The notes beneath the pieces were generated by a model. The model did not search any database and was not told the DNA's origin. It saw only the letters and a list, made by a program, of their open reading frames with translations. The translations under genes and the position numbers were made by a program. Shown one piece after another: positions 7,955-15,686 of a DNA stretch of 64,000 nt. The stretch is from Streptomyces mobaraensis NBRC 13819 = DSM 40847 (GTDB lineage: Bacteria; Actinomycetota; Actinomycetes; Streptomycetales; Streptomycetaceae). The stretch spans positions 1,426,001-1,490,000 of the forward strand of contig NZ_CP072827.1 of NCBI RefSeq assembly GCF_017916255.1, read 5' to 3'. How positions within the stretch are numbered: position 1 is the stretch's first letter; each line of letters starts with the position of its first letter.

Positions 7955-8160
7955 GGGGTTGCCCCGGTCCCGCCCTTTCACCGTTTCTTGCGGGGGCAAG
8001 CCCCCGCACCCCCGAAACCGCGCTCCGCGCGGTTGTCCTCAAACGCCGGACGGGCTGATACAGCCCGTCCGGCGTTTGAGGACGAGCGGCGAAGCCGCGA
8101 AAAGGGGGTCTGGGGCGCAGCCCCAGGAAACGGTGAGAGGGCGGGACCGGGGCAACCCCC
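7955..8160. repeat. Multi-stem intergenic element, full copy A
   Basis: A 206-base element bounded by 33-base arms (7955-7987 and 8128-8160) that are complementary except for one position. Inside are five hairpins: 7989-8008 (TGCGGGGGC stem), 8016-8034 (AACCGCGC stem), a central 23-bp stem 8035-8057/8061-8083 with an ATA loop, 8086-8098 (GCGGC stem) and 8111-8127 (CTGGGGC stem). Related copies occur at 26945, 32976, 40646, 45782 and 52922. It begins seven bases after the EamA stop and is followed by a co-oriented gene. It is presumably transcribed and at least acts as a terminator. I do not know a published name for it. Confidence 0.93.
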
Positions 8161-8199
8161 AATCGGGCCGTAGCCCGGGCCGGCGCGCCTCCGCGCCCC

Positions 8200-8205
8200 T
8201 AGACT
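8200..8205 (+). promoter_or_regulatory. Possible -10 box for the DUF1918 gene
   Basis: TAGACT about 70 bases upstream of the DUF1918 ATG fits a TANNNT -10 box. The extended string TAGACTCGA also occurs upstream of pheS on the minus strand. No clear -35 is visible. Confidence 0.3.
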
Positions 8206-8275
8206 CGAAGGGACCGCGCGCGTCAGCGCGCACGCGCACAAGCCACGGCCGACCCCGACGAAAGGAGCCGCGTCG

Positions 8276-8476
8276 ATGCATGCGAGCAAGGGCGACCACC
8301 TGGTCGTACACGGCAGGGTCGTCGGAAAGCAGGACCACGTCGTGGAGATCGTCGAGGTCCTCGGGCCCAACGGCACACCCCCGTATCGGGTCCGCTCCGA
8401 GAACGGCCACGAGACCATCATGTCGCCGGGCCCCGACTCGGTGGTGGACCACCGCAAGGCGACGGGCGAGCGGTAG
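8276..8476 (+). CDS. DUF1918 small protein
   Basis: A 66-residue protein matching the actinobacterial DUF1918 family. It starts MHASKGDHLVVHGRVVG and carries the conserved core PPYRVRSENGHE and a final PGPDSVVDH. The family is a small SH3-like beta barrel of unknown role. The ATG is preceded by AAAGGAG at good spacing. It follows the intergenic element and is convergent with the GH10-like gene, so it is probably monocistronic. Confidence 0.85.
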   Translation: MHASKGDHLVVHGRVVGKQDHVVEIVEVLGPNGTPPYRVRSENGHETIMSPGPDSVVDHRKATGER

Positions 8477-8491
8477 CCGCACGCCGCGGGA

Positions 8492-9721
8492 TCAGCGCGG
8501 CGGGCGCGCGCGGCGGGGGTAGTGGTCCCCGACCACGCGCGCCATCGCCCCGATCGGGTCGTCGCGCACCTGCCGGGCGGAGAAGTAGACGTTCCCGCCC
8601 ACCTCGCGATGGCGCCGGCAAAGCGTGAGGTGGCGGGAGAGTTCGGCCGGGTCCTGCCAGGGGGCGGGCTGTGACGGGTCGCCCTGCCGGTAGAGCGCCT
8701 CGCCGATGTACAGGCCGACGCGGGTGCCGCGCACGGTCCGGGCCCACCACGGTACGAGCGTCGCGTAGTCGGCCGCGGCGTTGCCGATGTGCCAGTAGAC
8801 CTGGGGGACGATGTAGTCGATCCATCCCTCGCGCACCCACTTCCGGGTGTCCGCGTACAGGTCGTCGTACGTCTGCACGCCGGCCCGGGTGTCCGAACCC
8901 CGGGAGTCCGTCGCCTTATTGCGCCACACGGCGAACGGGCTCACCCCGAACCGCACGTGTTTCTTGCGCCGCTTGATGCGCTCGCCCGTCTCGCGCACCA
9001 GCCGGTCGATGTTGTCCCGCCGCCAGGCGCCCCGGTCGGAGAACTTCCCGCCGTACCGCCGGTAGGCCGCCGCGTCGTCGAACTCCTGCCCCGCCACCGG
9101 GTACGGGTAGAAGTAGTCGTCGAAGTGCACCCCGTCGAGGTCGTAGCGGAACACCGCGTCGAGCATGGCGTCCTGGACGAACCGCCGGACGTCGGGCAGG
9201 CCAGGGTTGTAGTAGAGCTTCCCGCCGTAGGGCACCGCCCAGCCCGGGTGCTTCCGCGCCGGGTGGGACGGCACGAGCCGCCCGGGGTCGGTGTGGTTGG
9301 CGATGCGGTACGGGTTGAACCAGCCGTGCAGTTGCAGGCTCCGCCGGTGCGCCTCGCGGACGGCGAAGTCCAGCGGGTCCCAGCCCGGGTCCTTCCCCTG
9401 CGTGCCGGTCAGGAACTCGGACCACGGTTCGTACCGCGACGGCCAGAACGCGTCGGCGGTCGGCCGGATCTGGAGGAGGACGACGTTGAGCCGCCGCTTC
9501 ACGGCGGAGTCCAGGAGGGCGAGGAGTTCCTCGCGCTGCCGGTCCCGGCCGAGCCCCGGGCGGGACGGCCAGTCGATGTTGGCGACGGTGGCGGCCCATA
9601 CGCCCCGGAACTCCGTGGGAGTCCCGGCGTCCGCCGCCCGTCCCGCGCCCGGGAACAGGCCCAGGGCCGTCACCGCCCCCGCCCCGACCGCCGTGAACCG
9701 TCTTCGCGTCATACGCACCAT
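8492..9721 (-). CDS. Tat-exported GH10-like glycosyl hydrolase (DUF187/GHL10 family)
   Basis: A 409-residue protein with a Tat-type signal (TRRRFTAVGAGAV near residues 5-17) followed by the family-10-like glycosyl hydrolase domain, about residues 35-350. Recognisable blocks are FRGVWAATVANIDWPS near the start, RLNVVLLQIRPTADAFWPS, and DLDGVHFDDYFYPYP with the acidic pair expected on a TIM barrel. Relatives are lipoproteins or secreted proteins that act on cell-wall or extracellular polysaccharide. I chose the start at 9721 because AAGGAG lies ten bases before it; the next ATG at 9712 lacks a site. Divergent from the CoA dehydrogenase gene. Confidence 0.87.
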   Translation of the reverse strand: MVRMTRRRFTAVGAGAVTALGLFPGAGRAADAGTPTEFRGVWAATVANIDWPSRPGLGRDRQREELLALLDSAVKRRLNVVLLQIRPTADAFWPSRYEPWSEFLTGTQGKDPGWDPLDFAVREAHRRSLQLHGWFNPYRIANHTDPGRLVPSHPARKHPGWAVPYGGKLYYNPGLPDVRRFVQDAMLDAVFRYDLDGVHFDDYFYPYPVAGQEFDDAAAYRRYGGKFSDRGAWRRDNIDRLVRETGERIKRRKKHVRFGVSPFAVWRNKATDSRGSDTRAGVQTYDDLYADTRKWVREGWIDYIVPQVYWHIGNAAADYATLVPWWARTVRGTRVGLYIGEALYRQGDPSQPAPWQDPAELSRHLTLCRRHREVGGNVYFSARQVRDDPIGAMARVVGDHYPRRARPPR

Positions 9722-9875
9722 ATGTTGCTCACTCCTTGTCGGATGTGTCACACCGTGCGCGCTGAGCATGCCCTCCCCGGGCCCCCCGCTACCGGACCGC
9801 GCGGAGTAACGTCTGACCGAGGCGGGAGCGACCCCGGCACCCGCCGGTCGACGAAGAGCACCGAAAGGCAACGTC

Positions 9876-10736
9876 TTGAGCGACATCGAACGCGTGGGAG
9901 TGGTCGGCTGCGGCCAGATGGGCGCGGGCATCGCGGAGGTGTGTGCCCGGGCGGGCCTGGACGTCAAGGTCGCCGAGACCACGGGCGAGGCCCTGGAGAT
10001 CGGCCGCACCCGGCTGACCAACTCCCTCGGCAAGGCCGCCGAACGCGGCAAGATCACCGAGGCGGAGCGGGACGCCGCCCTGGAGCGGCTGAGCTTCACC
10101 ACCGACCTCGGCGAGTTCGCCGACCGCGACCTGGTCATCGAGGCCGTCGTGGAGAACGAGCAGGTCAAGACCGAGATCTTCCAGGTACTCGACCAGGTCG
10201 TCACCCGCCCGGACGCCATCCTCGCGTCCAACACCTCGTCCATCCCGCTGGTCAAGCTCGCGGTCGCCACCTCGCGCCCCGACCAGGTCATCGGCATCCA
10301 CTTCTTCAACCCGGCCCCGGTGCAGAAGCTGGTCGAGATCATCCCGGCGCTCACCACCTCCGACGAGACCGTCAAGCGCGCCGAGGCGCTGGTGGCCGGC
10401 GTCCTGGACAAGCACCCCATCCGCGCGCAGGACCGCTCCGGCTTCATCGTCAACGCGCTGCTCATCCCGTACCTGCTGTCGGCCATCCGGATGTTCGAGT
10501 CCGGCATCGCCAGCCGCGAGGACATCGACAACGGCATGGAAATGGGCTGCGCCCACCCCATGGGCCCCCTCAAGCTCTCCGACCTCATCGGCCTGGACAC
10601 CGTCGCCTCGGTCGCGGACAGCATGTACGCCGAGTACAAGGAGCCGCTGTACGCCGCTCCCCCGCTGCTCCAGCGGATGGTGGACGCGGGCCGGCTCGGC
10701 CGGAAGTCCGGCGCGGGCTTCTACACCTACGGCTGA
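9876..10736 (+). CDS. hbd: 3-hydroxybutyryl-CoA dehydrogenase
   Basis: A 286-residue short 3-hydroxyacyl-CoA dehydrogenase. It interconverts 3-hydroxybutyryl-CoA and acetoacetyl-CoA with NAD(P). The dinucleotide-binding motif VGVVGCGQMGAGIAEV is at residues 7-22. Catalytic features are the SNTSS segment near 118-122, His142 in IGIHFFNPAP, and Asn193 in SGFIVNALL. The C-terminal domain ends in the standard RKSGAGFYTYG. The start is the TTG at 9876 in context with AAAGGCAACGTC. It stands alone. A role in butyrate/fatty-acid metabolism and supply of butyryl-CoA for polyketides follows from the family. Confidence 0.94.
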   Translation: MSDIERVGVVGCGQMGAGIAEVCARAGLDVKVAETTGEALEIGRTRLTNSLGKAAERGKITEAERDAALERLSFTTDLGEFADRDLVIEAVVENEQVKTEIFQVLDQVVTRPDAILASNTSSIPLVKLAVATSRPDQVIGIHFFNPAPVQKLVEIIPALTTSDETVKRAEALVAGVLDKHPIRAQDRSGFIVNALLIPYLLSAIRMFESGIASREDIDNGMEMGCAHPMGPLKLSDLIGLDTVASVADSMYAEYKEPLYAAPPLLQRMVDAGRLGRKSGAGFYTYG

Positions 10737-10787
10737 TCCCGCCTTTCCCGCAGGGCTGATCCGGCCTCCGCGCACGGACGGTAAGCC

Positions 10788-10811
10788 GGGGCGCTCCGCA
10801 CCGAGCGCCCC
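10788..10811. terminator. Hairpin terminator after the CoA dehydrogenase gene
   Basis: GGGGCGCTC and GAGCGCCCC form a perfect 9-bp stem with a 6-base loop, 52 bases after the stop at 10736. There is no U-tract. Confidence 0.55.
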
Positions 10812-10954
10812 CTCGGCCGCCCTCAGGGCGCCGGACGCTCCTCCGGCCTCCGCGCGCCCCGCCACAGCGCTCCGGTGCGCCGGGCACCCCGGCCGGTATC
10901 CGGGGAAAAGGCCGGCCCGCCACGGCCGGGCCGCGACCCGCGAGGAGCGCCCCC

Positions 10955-11710
10955 ATGCTGACGCGCCGGCCCGTCACCATCTCATCGGTCGAACCCTCCG
11001 AAGGCCGCGAGGGAACCCTCGTGACCATCCGGGGCACGGGTTTCGCCCCGCACGTGCGCAACAACTGTGTCGTGATCGGGGGCATGGGCGCCTGCGCCCG
11101 GCCCGAACCGGGCTCCACGGACACCGAGTTGAAGGTCAGGATCGGCCCGGTGGCCCGGGCGGCCGAGGGCGACCTGCTCATGTGGCCGGGCACGGGCACC
11201 GACGTCCACACCGAGCGCATCGCCTTCGGGGGGACGACACTGACGTTCTCCGAGGTCGCGGTGTTCCGCAACGGCGCTCCGGTCGCCTCGGCGGGCGTCG
11301 GCTTCCGGCTGACGGATCCCTCGCCGCGGACCTACGCCGGGTTCGTCGGCCGGTCCCCGACCCGGGTGGACCTCGGCGGCCTGGAGGGCGGGCCGGCGCT
11401 GTGCGTCCGTTTCCCGCACGGTTCCGGGGCCGCGTCCGTTCCCGAGTGGTCCTCGGTGGACATCTGCCTGGTGCTGAAGGAACCGACGCTCGCCATCGAC
11501 TTCTCCGCCGAGTTCTCCGGCGACCGAAACCCGGCGAACTGCCTGGGCGCCGTGGCCAAGGCCGTCACCGCCAACGCCGCGCTGGTCGGGGAGCGGGTGT
11601 ACGCGGACGTCGTCGACGGCGGGGATGCCGGGGAGTGCGAGCTGTACGTCACCAAGCCGTACCTGACGAACGGGATGCTCGTGCTCCGCTTCGGTGCCGC
11701 CGCGAGCTGA
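10955..11710 (+). CDS. IPT/TIG-domain protein of unknown function
   Basis: A 251-residue protein whose first about 95 residues fit an IPT/TIG immunoglobulin-like fold (ISSVEPSEGREGTLVTIRGT, then FAPHVRNNCVVIGG). The remaining about 150 residues match nothing that I recognise. Four cysteines in the second half (ALCVRF, DICLVL, NCLGAV, GECELY) might pair in disulfides, but no signal peptide is visible. The ATG is preceded by GAGGAG. Neighbours give no functional hint. It may be a surface or phage-tail-like adhesion module, but this is a guess from the fold only. Confidence 0.7.
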   Translation: MLTRRPVTISSVEPSEGREGTLVTIRGTGFAPHVRNNCVVIGGMGACARPEPGSTDTELKVRIGPVARAAEGDLLMWPGTGTDVHTERIAFGGTTLTFSEVAVFRNGAPVASAGVGFRLTDPSPRTYAGFVGRSPTRVDLGGLEGGPALCVRFPHGSGAASVPEWSSVDICLVLKEPTLAIDFSAEFSGDRNPANCLGAVAKAVTANAALVGERVYADVVDGGDAGECELYVTKPYLTNGMLVLRFGAAAS

Positions 11711-11749
11711 CACCGCGTCCGACGCGCGCTCGCCGGCCCGACGGCCCCG

Positions 11750-11977
11750 TCAAGTGCGCCCGGCGGCTCCATCACACGCGCCCGTCGGCCCGGCACTGCC
11801 CCCGGCGTCTTCGTCGGCCCGGTGCCGTCGGACCGAGCGGACGGCGGCCCGGGCCAGGACGAGCGCGCCCGCGCCGAAGACCGCGTTGCCGGTCACGGCG
11901 ACGGCGAACGGGGCGTCGGAGTCCGCCGCCTGGGTGAAGCCCGCCCAGACGTAGGTCAGCAGGGCCCCGACGGCCAC
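11750..11977 (-). CDS. Possible small membrane protein (hypothetical)
   Basis: A 75-residue frame with two hydrophobic stretches (ALLTYVWAGFTQ and FAVAVTGNAVFGAGALVLA) and an Arg-rich then polar tail, looking like a two-helix membrane protein. The GTG at 11977 lies 27 bases after the LysE stop on the same strand, so it could be the last gene of that unit. No ribosome site stands out and I know no family. It could be a non-coding frame. Confidence 0.45.
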   Translation of the reverse strand: MAVGALLTYVWAGFTQAADSDAPFAVAVTGNAVFGAGALVLARAAVRSVRRHRADEDAGGSAGPTGACDGAAGRT

Positions 11978-12004
11978 GGCGACCCGGCCCCCGCCCGCGT
12001 CCCC

Positions 12005-12628
12005 TCAGGCGGCCACCAGCCGCTCCACCAGCAGGAACGCTCCGATGCCCACCATCGCCACGCCCGACAGCCGGCTCACCGTGCGGGCCACGGACGGCCG
12101 GGCCCGCAGTACCCGGCGGGCCAGTGTCCCGACGCCGAAGTAGACCACGCCGCAGGCCGCCACGTGCAGCACGCCGAGCGTTCCGGTCTGGAGCGCCACC
12201 GGCCACGTCCCGTGCCGGTCGACGAACTGCGGCAGCAGCGAGACGTAGAGCAGCAGCCCCTTGGGGTTGAGGCCGCTGGTGCCGGCGCCCTGGAGCAGGA
12301 CGCGGGCCGGCCCGAGCCCGGCCGGTGCCTCCGCCGCCGCGCCGGGCACGGACGGCCGGCGCAGCGTCGCCACCCCCAGCCAGAGGAGGTAGCCCGCGCC
12401 GAGCACGGTGAGCGCGGTCAGCAGGCTCGGCGTCCCGGCGACCACCGCGGCGACGCCGGCCACCACGACCACCGTGAGTGCGACGTAGCCGAGCATCAGA
12501 CCGCCGACCGCCGGTATGACCGAGCGGTCGCGCAGCCCGGCGGCTATCGCGTAGGCCCAGTCGGCGCCGGGGACGAGGAGGAGCAGGACGGAGACGGTGA
12601 GAAAGGCGGTCATGGAGCCGACGGCCAT
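12005..12628 (-). CDS. LysE/RhtB-family amino-acid exporter
   Basis: A 207-residue membrane protein with six predicted helices, the standard LysE/RhtB size. The signature VPGADWAYAIAAGLRDR near residues 19-35 resembles the family's PGP/PGAD region, and the mid-protein GLNPKGLLLYVSLLPQF block near 120-136 is diagnostic. It would export an amino acid or homoserine-lactone-like compound. The start is 12628 or the ATG at 12613. It is divergent from an Lrp/AsnC gene, the common LysE-regulator pairing. Confidence 0.88.
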   Translation of the reverse strand: MAVGSMTAFLTVSVLLLLVPGADWAYAIAAGLRDRSVIPAVGGLMLGYVALTVVVVAGVAAVVAGTPSLLTALTVLGAGYLLWLGVATLRRPSVPGAAAEAPAGLGPARVLLQGAGTSGLNPKGLLLYVSLLPQFVDRHGTWPVALQTGTLGVLHVAACGVVYFGVGTLARRVLRARPSVARTVSRLSGVAMVGIGAFLLVERLVAA

Positions 12629-12762
12629 GCGCTGCGCACCCCTTCCGGACGGTGTCCGATTCCGATGAATTGCCGTTGCGGTGGGGAAGGTTATGCGTGA
12701 TCCGGCGGGAAGTGTTGTCGGCTTTTGTCCCGTACCGGCGAGGCGGAGGGAGAATATCGCCC

Positions 12763-13218
12763 ATGGACAGCCTCGATCGGAAAATCCTTGCCGAGCTCCA
12801 GCAGGACGGCCGCCTCACCGTCACGGAACTGGCCGCCCGGGTGCGGCTCAGCGTCTCCCCCTGCCACCGCCGGCTGCGCGAGCTGGAGCGCTCGGGGGCG
12901 ATACGCGGCTACCGGGCCGTGGTGGACCCGCGCGCCCTCGGGCTGGCCTTCGAGGCCCTGGTGTTCATCACCATGCACCAGGAGGACCGCGAGACGGTCA
13001 GCGACTTCGAACGGGCCGTCGCCGCCGTTCCGCAGGTGGTGCGGGCGGAGCGGCTGTTCGGCGACCCGGACTACATGCTGCGCGTGGTCACCGCCGACCT
13101 CGACGCCTACCAGCGGCTCTACGACGAGCACCTGGCCACGCTGCCGGGTGTGCTGCGGCTGGACTCCACCCTGGTGATGAAACGCGTGGTCGAGGAACGC
13201 CCGCTCCCTGAGCGCTAG
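12763..13218 (+). CDS. Lrp/AsnC-family transcriptional regulator
   Basis: A 151-residue Lrp/AsnC protein. An N-terminal HTH (about residues 1-55, [19 protein letters not shown] then ELAARVRLSVSPCHRRL) is followed by a RAM amino-acid-binding domain (about 65-145, GDPDYMLRVVTADLDAY). The ATG at 12763 is preceded by GGAGGGAG. It is divergent from the LysE exporter across 134 bases and probably controls it in response to an amino acid. No clear Lrp box was identified in the gap. Confidence 0.92.
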   Translation: MDSLDRKILAELQQDGRLTVTELAARVRLSVSPCHRRLRELERSGAIRGYRAVVDPRALGLAFEALVFITMHQEDRETVSDFERAVAAVPQVVRAERLFGDPDYMLRVVTADLDAYQRLYDEHLATLPGVLRLDSTLVMKRVVEERPLPER

Positions 13219-13370
13219 TTCGCCGCAAGCCCGTTCACACGGGGTGTGCGGAACTGACCCGTACTCACCCTCCGCACACGCTCCCGCCCCGGCCCGCCCC
13301 GCGCTTTCCTTGTCGTACAGCGCGTTCACCACGGAAACAGCCGTGGGGCCTTCCGGAAGGAGTACGGACC

Positions 13371-13628
13371 GTGACCATGCATCCCGAGCACGCCGCGAAG
13401 ACGGCAGAGCTCGCGGAGCTCCGGCGCAGACTCGACGTGGGCGTCGTCCGCATCGACGGGCGCCTCGCCCTGCTCACCCAGCGCAGCGACCAGGCGCAAC
13501 GCGAGATCACCGAAGTGGAGGAGCGCGTCAAGGCGCTGGAGAGCGGCCGCTGGCCGGTCTCCTCCCTTGCCGCGCTCACCGGCCTGGCCGGGCTGGGCCT
13601 CGCCGTCTGGCAGATGCTCGGCCGGTGA
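13371..13628 (+). CDS. Small coiled-coil protein with C-terminal membrane anchor
   Basis: An 85-residue protein. Residues 8-60 are heptad-like and charged (AKTAELAELRRRLDVGVV through ITEVEERVKALES), predicting a coiled coil. Residues 64-83 (SLAALTGLAGLGLAVWQML) form one membrane helix. The GTG at 13371 has AAGGAG eight bases upstream. Small proteins of this layout occur in Streptomyces and near phage lysis modules, but no phage genes are nearby. Function unknown. Confidence 0.75.
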   Translation: MTMHPEHAAKTAELAELRRRLDVGVVRIDGRLALLTQRSDQAQREITEVEERVKALESGRWPVSSLAALTGLAGLGLAVWQMLGR

Positions 13629-13673
13629 GCGCGGGGGTCCCCCGCCGCCCTCGCCGATCAAGTGATCAGGCGA

Positions 13674-14204
13674 TCAGCCGAGGCGCGTGTGGTGCAGCAG
13701 GAGCAGGGCGGCGGCCATGTTGGCGGCCGGCACCTCACCCCGGGCGATCAGGTCCGGCACCAGCTTGAGCGGGACCCACTCGCGGCGGTCCGACTCGAAG
13801 CCGTCCTCCGGTTCACCGATGTACTCGGCCTCGTCCGTCCAGTAGACGTGATGCCGGGCGTCGGTGAGGCCGTTGGACGGCTCGACGGTCATCAGGTGCC
13901 GCAGCGGGCCGGGACGCCAGCCGGTCTCCTCCTCCATCTCCCGGGCCGCGGCCCGGGCGACATCCTCGCCGTCCTCGACGACCCCGGCGGCCAGCTCCCA
14001 GCCCCAGGTGTCGGTGATGAACCGGTGCCGCCAGAGCAGCAGGACCTCGTTGGCCTCGTTGACCACCGTGGCGACGGCCACGGGCCGCATCCGGATGAGG
14101 AAGTGGTCGAGGTGCCGGCCGTCGGGGAGTTCGACGTCCGCGAGATTGACCCGGAACCAGCGGTTCTCATAGACGTTCCGCTCCGCGAGATTCTTCCAAC
14201 GCAC
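13674..14204 (-). CDS. Nudix hydrolase, ADP-ribose-pyrophosphatase-like
   Basis: A 176-residue protein with a complete Nudix box at residues 74-96: G74, E80, then REMEEETGW with the metal-binding Glu residues at 88-96. The preceding WRHRFITDTWGWELAAG segment and the later E-rich EPEDGFESDRREWVPL segment resemble ADP-ribose/NDP-sugar pyrophosphatases. It probably cleaves a nucleoside diphosphate derivative in a housecleaning role. Just upstream (14211-14229) CCACCT and AGGTGG can pair across a short loop. It lies downstream of the XRE/TPR gene on the same strand. Confidence 0.88.
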   Translation of the reverse strand: MRWKNLAERNVYENRWFRVNLADVELPDGRHLDHFLIRMRPVAVATVVNEANEVLLLWRHRFITDTWGWELAAGVVEDGEDVARAAAREMEEETGWRPGPLRHLMTVEPSNGLTDARHHVYWTDEAEYIGEPEDGFESDRREWVPLKLVPDLIARGEVPAANMAAALLLLHHTRLG

Positions 14205-14262
14205 GTGTTGCCACCTTCCGCCGAGGTGGCCACCTACCCGGGCGTCGCCCGCACAAGGGTCG

Positions 14263-15600
14263 TCACAAGGGCACCCGCAGCGCCCCTTCGATCATTTCGG
14301 CGGCCTCGGCGGTGGCCGCGCACCCGCTTTCGACCAGGTGCTCGCGCACCGCCCGGAGCCGGTCCCGTAAGCGCTGCGATTCCATGCCCCTCGCCTGCTC
14401 GGTCATCTCCTGAGCGGTGGCCACCGCCTTGTCCGCGTCTCCCTGACGCAGTTCGATGTGCGTGAGCATGGCGAGCCGGTGGACACGGCCCCGGTCGTGG
14501 GCGGGGGTGTCGACGGCCCGGTCGGCGTGCTCACGGGCGGGTCGGAGATCACCGAGGCTGAGCAGGGCCTCGGCCACCTGGACGTTGACCAGTCCCGGCT
14601 GGACGTAGCCGGTCTCGGCGGGCTCCTGGCCCCGGTGGATGCGCTCGGCGGCCGACTCGGCGCGGCGGATGCAGCCCAGCGCCCCGGCGCCGTCGCCGAG
14701 CCGCGCGTACGCCTTGGCCTGCATGGCGTAGAGGTCGGCGGTCAGGGCGGGGGTCAGGTGCGGGCCGCCGGAGCGCAGCGCGGACTCGGCGAAGGCGACG
14801 GCCTGCCGGTACTCCCCCAGGAACAGCGACTGGTTGACCAGCAGGGCTATGACGTAGGCGCCGAGCCCCCGGTCCCCGCTGGCCTTCGCCAGCCGCAGCG
14901 CCTGGTGGAAGTAGCGCTGGGCGAGGCCGTGCGCGTCGGAGTCGTAGGCGCAGATGCCGGCGACGGCGACCAGCCCGCCGGTGGCGCGGTGGAGGTGGCG
15001 GCCGGTGGCGTCGGAGTAGCTGCCGCGCAGCAGCGGGGCGGTCTCGGCGTTGAGGAAGCCGACGATCCGGGCGCGGGTCGCGATCCCGCCGGCCTTGCGG
15101 TACATCTGCTCGTAGTGCGTGCGGGCGGCGCGCAGCATGGCGATGTCGTCCATGGAGACGCGGGTGAGGCCGCGCCGGGAGACGTCGGCGTCGTCGGGCG
15201 GGTTCTCCCACTCCCAGACGGGCATGACGGCGTGGGTGCCGGTGACGGCGGGGGCGGTGACGACGTGCTCGCGCTGCTGTTCGTCGGAGCGCCACAGGGC
15301 GGTGGCCCGCTCGACGAAGCCGGACAGCGGGGTGCCGGGGACCCGGGGGGCGCCGGGGGTGCCCAGGCCGATGTCGTCGAGGGTCAGCGGCCGGTGCAGC
15401 CGCTCGCCCAGCACCTCGCAGATGAGGTCGGGCACCTGCCCGCGCGGCCGCTGGCCCTTCAACCAGCGGGCCACGGCGGTGTGTTCGTAACGCAACGCCA
15501 GACCCCGGGCCCGGCCCGCCGCGTTGACGTGGGCGGCCAGGCCGGCGTGGGACATCCCCGCCTCGTCGAGTATGGCGTCGAGCAGAGTGTTGGGCTCCAT
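14263..15600 (-). CDS. XRE-family regulator with TPR-like C-terminal domain
   Basis: A 445-residue protein. The N-terminal about 70 residues carry an actinobacterial XRE helix-turn-helix (LLDAILDEAGMSHAGLAAHV, then YEHTAVARWLKGQRPRGQVP). Residues 150-440 are helical repeats of TPR type, such as the CAYDSDAHGLAQRYFHQALR segment. The layout resembles large Streptomyces regulators linked to differentiation. I chose the ATG at 15600 because GGAGGGG precedes it. It probably senses a peptide or protein partner through the TPR array. No target is visible. Confidence 0.82.
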   Translation of the reverse strand: MEPNTLLDAILDEAGMSHAGLAAHVNAAGRARGLALRYEHTAVARWLKGQRPRGQVPDLICEVLGERLHRPLTLDDIGLGTPGAPRVPGTPLSGFVERATALWRSDEQQREHVVTAPAVTGTHAVMPVWEWENPPDDADVSRRGLTRVSMDDIAMLRAARTHYEQMYRKAGGIATRARIVGFLNAETAPLLRGSYSDATGRHLHRATGGLVAVAGICAYDSDAHGLAQRYFHQALRLAKASGDRGLGAYVIALLVNQSLFLGEYRQAVAFAESALRSGGPHLTPALTADLYAMQAKAYARLGDGAGALGCIRRAESAAERIHRGQEPAETGYVQPGLVNVQVAEALLSLGDLRPAREHADRAVDTPAHDRGRVHRLAMLTHIELRQGDADKAVATAQEMTEQARGMESQRLRDRLRAVREHLVESGCAATAEAAEMIEGALRVPL

Positions 15601-15686
15601 GCCGCCCCTCCGTGAGCGCTCGGTCGACCCAGCGTAACGGAAACGGATTCGCACGGGGTGTGAACGGGCCCGGTGGGCACGGGAGT

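Noticed and set aside
9722..9875. Operator in the gap between the GH10-like and CoA dehydrogenase genes
   Set aside because: No inverted or direct repeat stands out; only ordinary divergent promoters are expected.
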